35,285 bases of DNA from an uncultured Lachnospiraceae bacterium. GTDB taxonomy: Bacteria > Bacillota > Clostridia > Lachnospirales > Lachnospiraceae. The notes under the pieces are model-generated. The model made no database searches and had not been told where the DNA came from. It worked only from the letters and a program-made list of their open reading frames with translations. This document shows, in pieces, positions 34,101 through 35,285 of this stretch. Position numbers and translations under genes: made by a program. The DNA is taken from assembly GCA_910579275.1 (NCBI GenBank), contig CAJTTO010000045.1, forward strand, positions 1 through 35,285. The letters are read 5' to 3'. Each line of letters begins with the position of its first letter. The stretch's first letter is position 1.

Positions 34101-34199
34101 TGCCTCGTCCAAAAGCTTTTCAAGATATCCTACTCTCTTTTGCAATACCTCAACCTGCTCCTGCAGCCTTTTGATAGTTTGTTCTTTGCTTTCTTCCAT
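31179..34199 (-). CDS. TOTE-type primase-helicase protein with PLD-like C-terminus
   Basis: 1006 aa from the ATG at 34197-34199; a GTG six bases earlier is too close to the GAGGG ribosome site. Order: coiled coil (8-33); Cys cluster C112, C121, C131, C134; archaeo-eukaryotic primase core with FDFD (D179, D181) and SGKGAH (H229); SF2 helicase with ATAFGKT (506-512), DECH (611-614), GLTATP (635-640) and QYSGRLHR (811-818); C-terminal phospholipase-D-like domain with HEHYAVID (960-967) and YGSMN. This architecture is that of the AEP-containing proteins of TOTE conflict systems, thought to act on invading nucleic acid. The PLD motif has His where HxK has Lys. It shares an apparent operon with the GNAT gene and has its own promoter and a dyad in the leader. 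Family call firm, defence role inferred. Confidence 0.88.
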   Translation of the reverse strand: MEESKEQTIKRLQEQVEVLQKRVGYLEKLLDEADISYDKDCNEYREDINNAVSDQNLKESQENQGSRIISETITKDHAKFFYSMFKGRTDVYSKRAAKPNAKTGKTGYYTQCWNFWKDGLCPKKRGVQIKCADCAKQRYKQLTGDDLMNHLIGIKEDCSDVIGIYPMLSNETCNFLVFDFDNHESDNQLDDDANTGNDWVEEVNSMRMICSQNDVDVLVERSRSGKGAHIWIFFEEPVPSATARKFGDALLTKGAESVNQKTFQSYDRMLPAQDHMPAGGLGNLIALPLQGKALREGNSAFIDENWNAYPNQWKQLQTVKKLSKAFVEEQIKVWNQNSTLNFFAGDLSGDAETSEKDGEKDSSKPWEKKEKRFDTADVNGVLEITKANQIFVDRTNVKPRMQNQLRRLAAYSNPQFYKNQAMGFSVRGTPRIISCSSDIDQYICLPRGCEETLVHMAEQSGISYTIQDCSQSGRAIHVNFQGELYPEQKHAAEKMLAHDNGVLHAATAFGKTAVGAYLVAERKVNTLVLVHNTEIMKNWVEDFEKFLLINEELPQYTTPKGRTKTRKSVIGRLNSSHNSVTGIIDIVMISSLGKKGDINDLVKNYGMVIMDECHHSASQTAEEVLNEVNAKYVYGLTATPKRDDGQEKRIFMQFGAVRYQYTSKDRAQKQGIGHFVYPRFTHLTHVDGAVMKINDANKLVIQSKLRNQQIIKDVMDCVEKKRTPLVLTKSREHAAYLYEHLQDKTDHIFLLHGGRREKESTLIRQQLKAVPEDETIVLVATGQYIGEGFNYPRLDTMMLTMPVAWQGNVEQYSGRLHRDYEAKKDVIIYDYVDTHIKVLEGMYHKRLRTYKKMGYEICLNLTSEKQQTNSIFDSKTYKAVFEKDLAEANREIVISSPGLNVPKVKAFIKQVKAVQENGVRIVVYMLSPERYPASRTEITRNLVRELEQAGIRVLPQDTLHEHYAVIDHEIVWYGSMNFLSAEKDEDNLMRVVSEEVAEELMGMEAG

Positions 34200-34287
34200 T
34201 ATCACAGTCCCTCTTCATTTTGTTTCGCTAATGACCTCAATCCACTCCTTATTTCTGGACAGCATTCTTTTTGCTTTCACCTATCTC

Positions 34288-34316
34288 AAATTGTTCCTCA
34301 ACTTGGAGAACAATTT
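34288..34316. promoter_or_regulatory. 29-bp dyad in the leader of the TOTE-type gene
   Basis: AAATTGTTC (34288-34296) and GAACAATTT (34308-34316) are exact inverted repeats around an 11-bp centre, about 90 bp before the start codon and just after the predicted transcription start. Either a dimeric repressor site or an RNA hairpin. Confidence 0.55.
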
Positions 34317-34333
34317 CAATAACAATAAAAAAT

Positions 34334-34342
34334 CTTATACCA
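34334..34342 (-). promoter_or_regulatory. Possible extended -10 promoter of the TOTE-type gene
   Basis: Minus strand TGGTATAAG (TG at 34341-34342, hexamer 34334-34339) fits an extended -10 element with one mismatch. No good -35 hexamer is seen. Confidence 0.4.
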
Positions 34343-34533
34343 CGCATTCGTCAGGAAATCTTGATGCATTTGGAATTTATATCTGAATTTTTATGTCCGC
34401 TGATCAAAATAATTGAATTGTCGGGATTGAAAAAAGTTCAAACCTTGTAAACTGGTGCATTCTCTGACAAACCATTGTATTAGCATATAGCACTGCATAA
34501 TCAGTATGGACAGACAAAAGTTATATCTTTCTG
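34343..34533. other. A/T-rich intergenic stretch without recognised features
   Basis: The gap between the TOTE-type gene and the Rpn remnant is 334 bp in all (34200-34533). Apart from the promoter and dyad listed above it shows stop codons in all frames at short spacing, no start with a ribosome site and no strong hairpin. Confidence 0.6.
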
Positions 34534-35285
34534 TTATGCATTTGCGCATAGAAGGCTTTCTGCTTTCGTAAACTCTTCTTCGGTATAGCCACATAATATA
34601 ATTTGTTCCTTTACAAAACCAGCATTAATCATTCTTTCAATGGCATTAATGCGTTCCATTTTAATACTTTGGTCTTTAATATTTTCCGATAAATTGCACA
34701 TTGTTTGCAGCCTCCCTTCCAACTCAGTTGTCATTATCATTCCATATTTTTCTGTAAGTATTTGTTTCTTTTCATCTACACTTGTTTGGGAAAGCAGCTT
34801 TTCCAGCATGGAAATCAGTGTGTTCTGAGATTCCTTCGTATAATTCCCGCTTCTCACATTGATAATAATGCCTTTCATTAAATCTATGTTATGTGTACTT
34901 ACCTTATTTCCAAAAACAGTACTTCTGTCAAGTTTAATTTCCTCAATAGAATCGCCGTCTTCGCCGTTGTCTATACATATCCAAATACTCCGGACTTTCT
35001 TTATATTATCAAAATCGCTATGAAAAAATTCTGTCTGCTTCTGTGCCGATATCATTCTTGCAAGATAAAATATGATCCTATTCTCCAGATGGTATCCTAA
35101 CTTGCTAGGAGCAGTAGATCTTTGTGCTTCAACGTTGACTAAAAATTTCATCTCCATTTCCCTATGATATGCAGAAAATCGAATGTCAAAGAAGATCTTC
35201 CCTTCTCCCGGAACATTGTCCTCCGTATTAGATAGTGTGCTCTCGGAAACTCGAACCCCTTGTTTTATAAGGCTTCAGAAATTTC
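34534..35285 (-). pseudogene. Rpn-family PD-(D/E)XK nuclease/putative transposase, frameshifted, truncated by window edge
   Basis: The frame from 35274 down to the stop at 34534 shows Rpn-family sequence: SNTEDN, KIFFDIRF with the catalytic-type Asp, LVNVEAQRS with the E-x-Q pair, SDFDNIKKVRSIWICI, and EEKYGMIMT-type and MCNLSENI blocks near the end. The first ATG in frame (35157) would give 207 aa but drop the FDIRF Asp. An in-frame TGA lies at 35275-35277, yet the neighbouring frame up to the window edge reads EISEAL and would join IKQGVRV if one base were restored near 35269. So a one-base loss is likely and the gene is probably dead, unless the 207-aa product is still made. Rpn proteins promote RecA-independent recombination and behave as mobile genes. 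Confidence 0.7.

Noticed and set aside
1..35285. CRISPR array
   Set aside because: No regularly spaced direct repeats of 24-40 bp were seen and no cas genes are present.

Overview
The window looks like a chromosomal segment of a low-to-mid GC, Gram-positive anaerobe of the Clostridia, most probably a gut Lachnospiraceae member. This is inferred from gene content: a LacI regulator paired with a cytosolic cellobiose phosphorylase (GH94), a FeoA-FeoB fusion, a very large secreted galactanase with MBG-type repeats, a HAAS/DUF1700 protein, a Csp-like S8 protease, and strong AGGAGG-type ribosome binding sites with sigma-A promoters. No 16S or other marker gene is present, so genus is not assignable.

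Layout. 1-2.2 kb (+): 3' part of an S8 serine protease, a 96-aa coiled-coil protein and a divergent signal peptidase II, closed by a bidirectional terminator. 2.2-7.0 kb (-): a near-consensus operon rlmL-like methyltransferase / degenerate amidase-like membrane protein / rdgB / YfcE-type phosphoesterase, then a tRNA-Pro-tRNA-Gly pair with a perfect promoter that seems to read on into a 2-hydroxyacid dehydrogenase. 7.0-8.7 kb: an Asn-rich 58-aa protein behind a 16-bp palindrome, a candidate ~95-nt small RNA on the opposite strand, a HAAS-type membrane protein and an unknown 128-aa protein. 8.7-12.5 kb: divergent lacI-type regulator and GH94 cellobiose phosphorylase sharing two matching operator-like boxes. 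12.5-15.2 kb (-): feoAB fusion and a 73-aa follower. 15.2-15.7 kb: a 55-aa gene whose leader appears to be interrupted by a ~156-bp MITE-like element with inverted termini and an 8-bp direct flank repeat. 15.7-21.9 kb (-): gltB-gltD glutamate synthase, preceded by a promoter and a leader terminator. 22-30.1 kb (-): a 2706-aa secreted GH53 endo-beta-1,4-galactanase with a LacI-type dyad just downstream of its predicted promoter. 30.3-35.3 kb (-): a GNAT fusion protein and a 1006-aa TOTE-type primase-helicase-PLD protein in one apparent operon, then a frameshifted Rpn (PD-(D/E)XK) transposase-nuclease at the window edge.

How the genes work together. Two carbohydrate systems are visible: cytosolic phosphorolysis of cellobiose under a LacI repressor, and extracellular galactan cleavage. 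GltBD supplies glutamate and FeoAB supplies ferrous iron, which the Fe-S enzyme GltBD needs. The right end (30-35 kb) is accessory in character, combining a conflict-system-type primase-helicase with a mobile-nuclease remnant. The items most worth following up are the candidate small RNA at 7.54-7.64 kb, the MITE-like insertion at 15.45-15.61 kb, the TOTE-like protein with an altered HKD motif, and the unrecognised duplicated modules in the galactanase.
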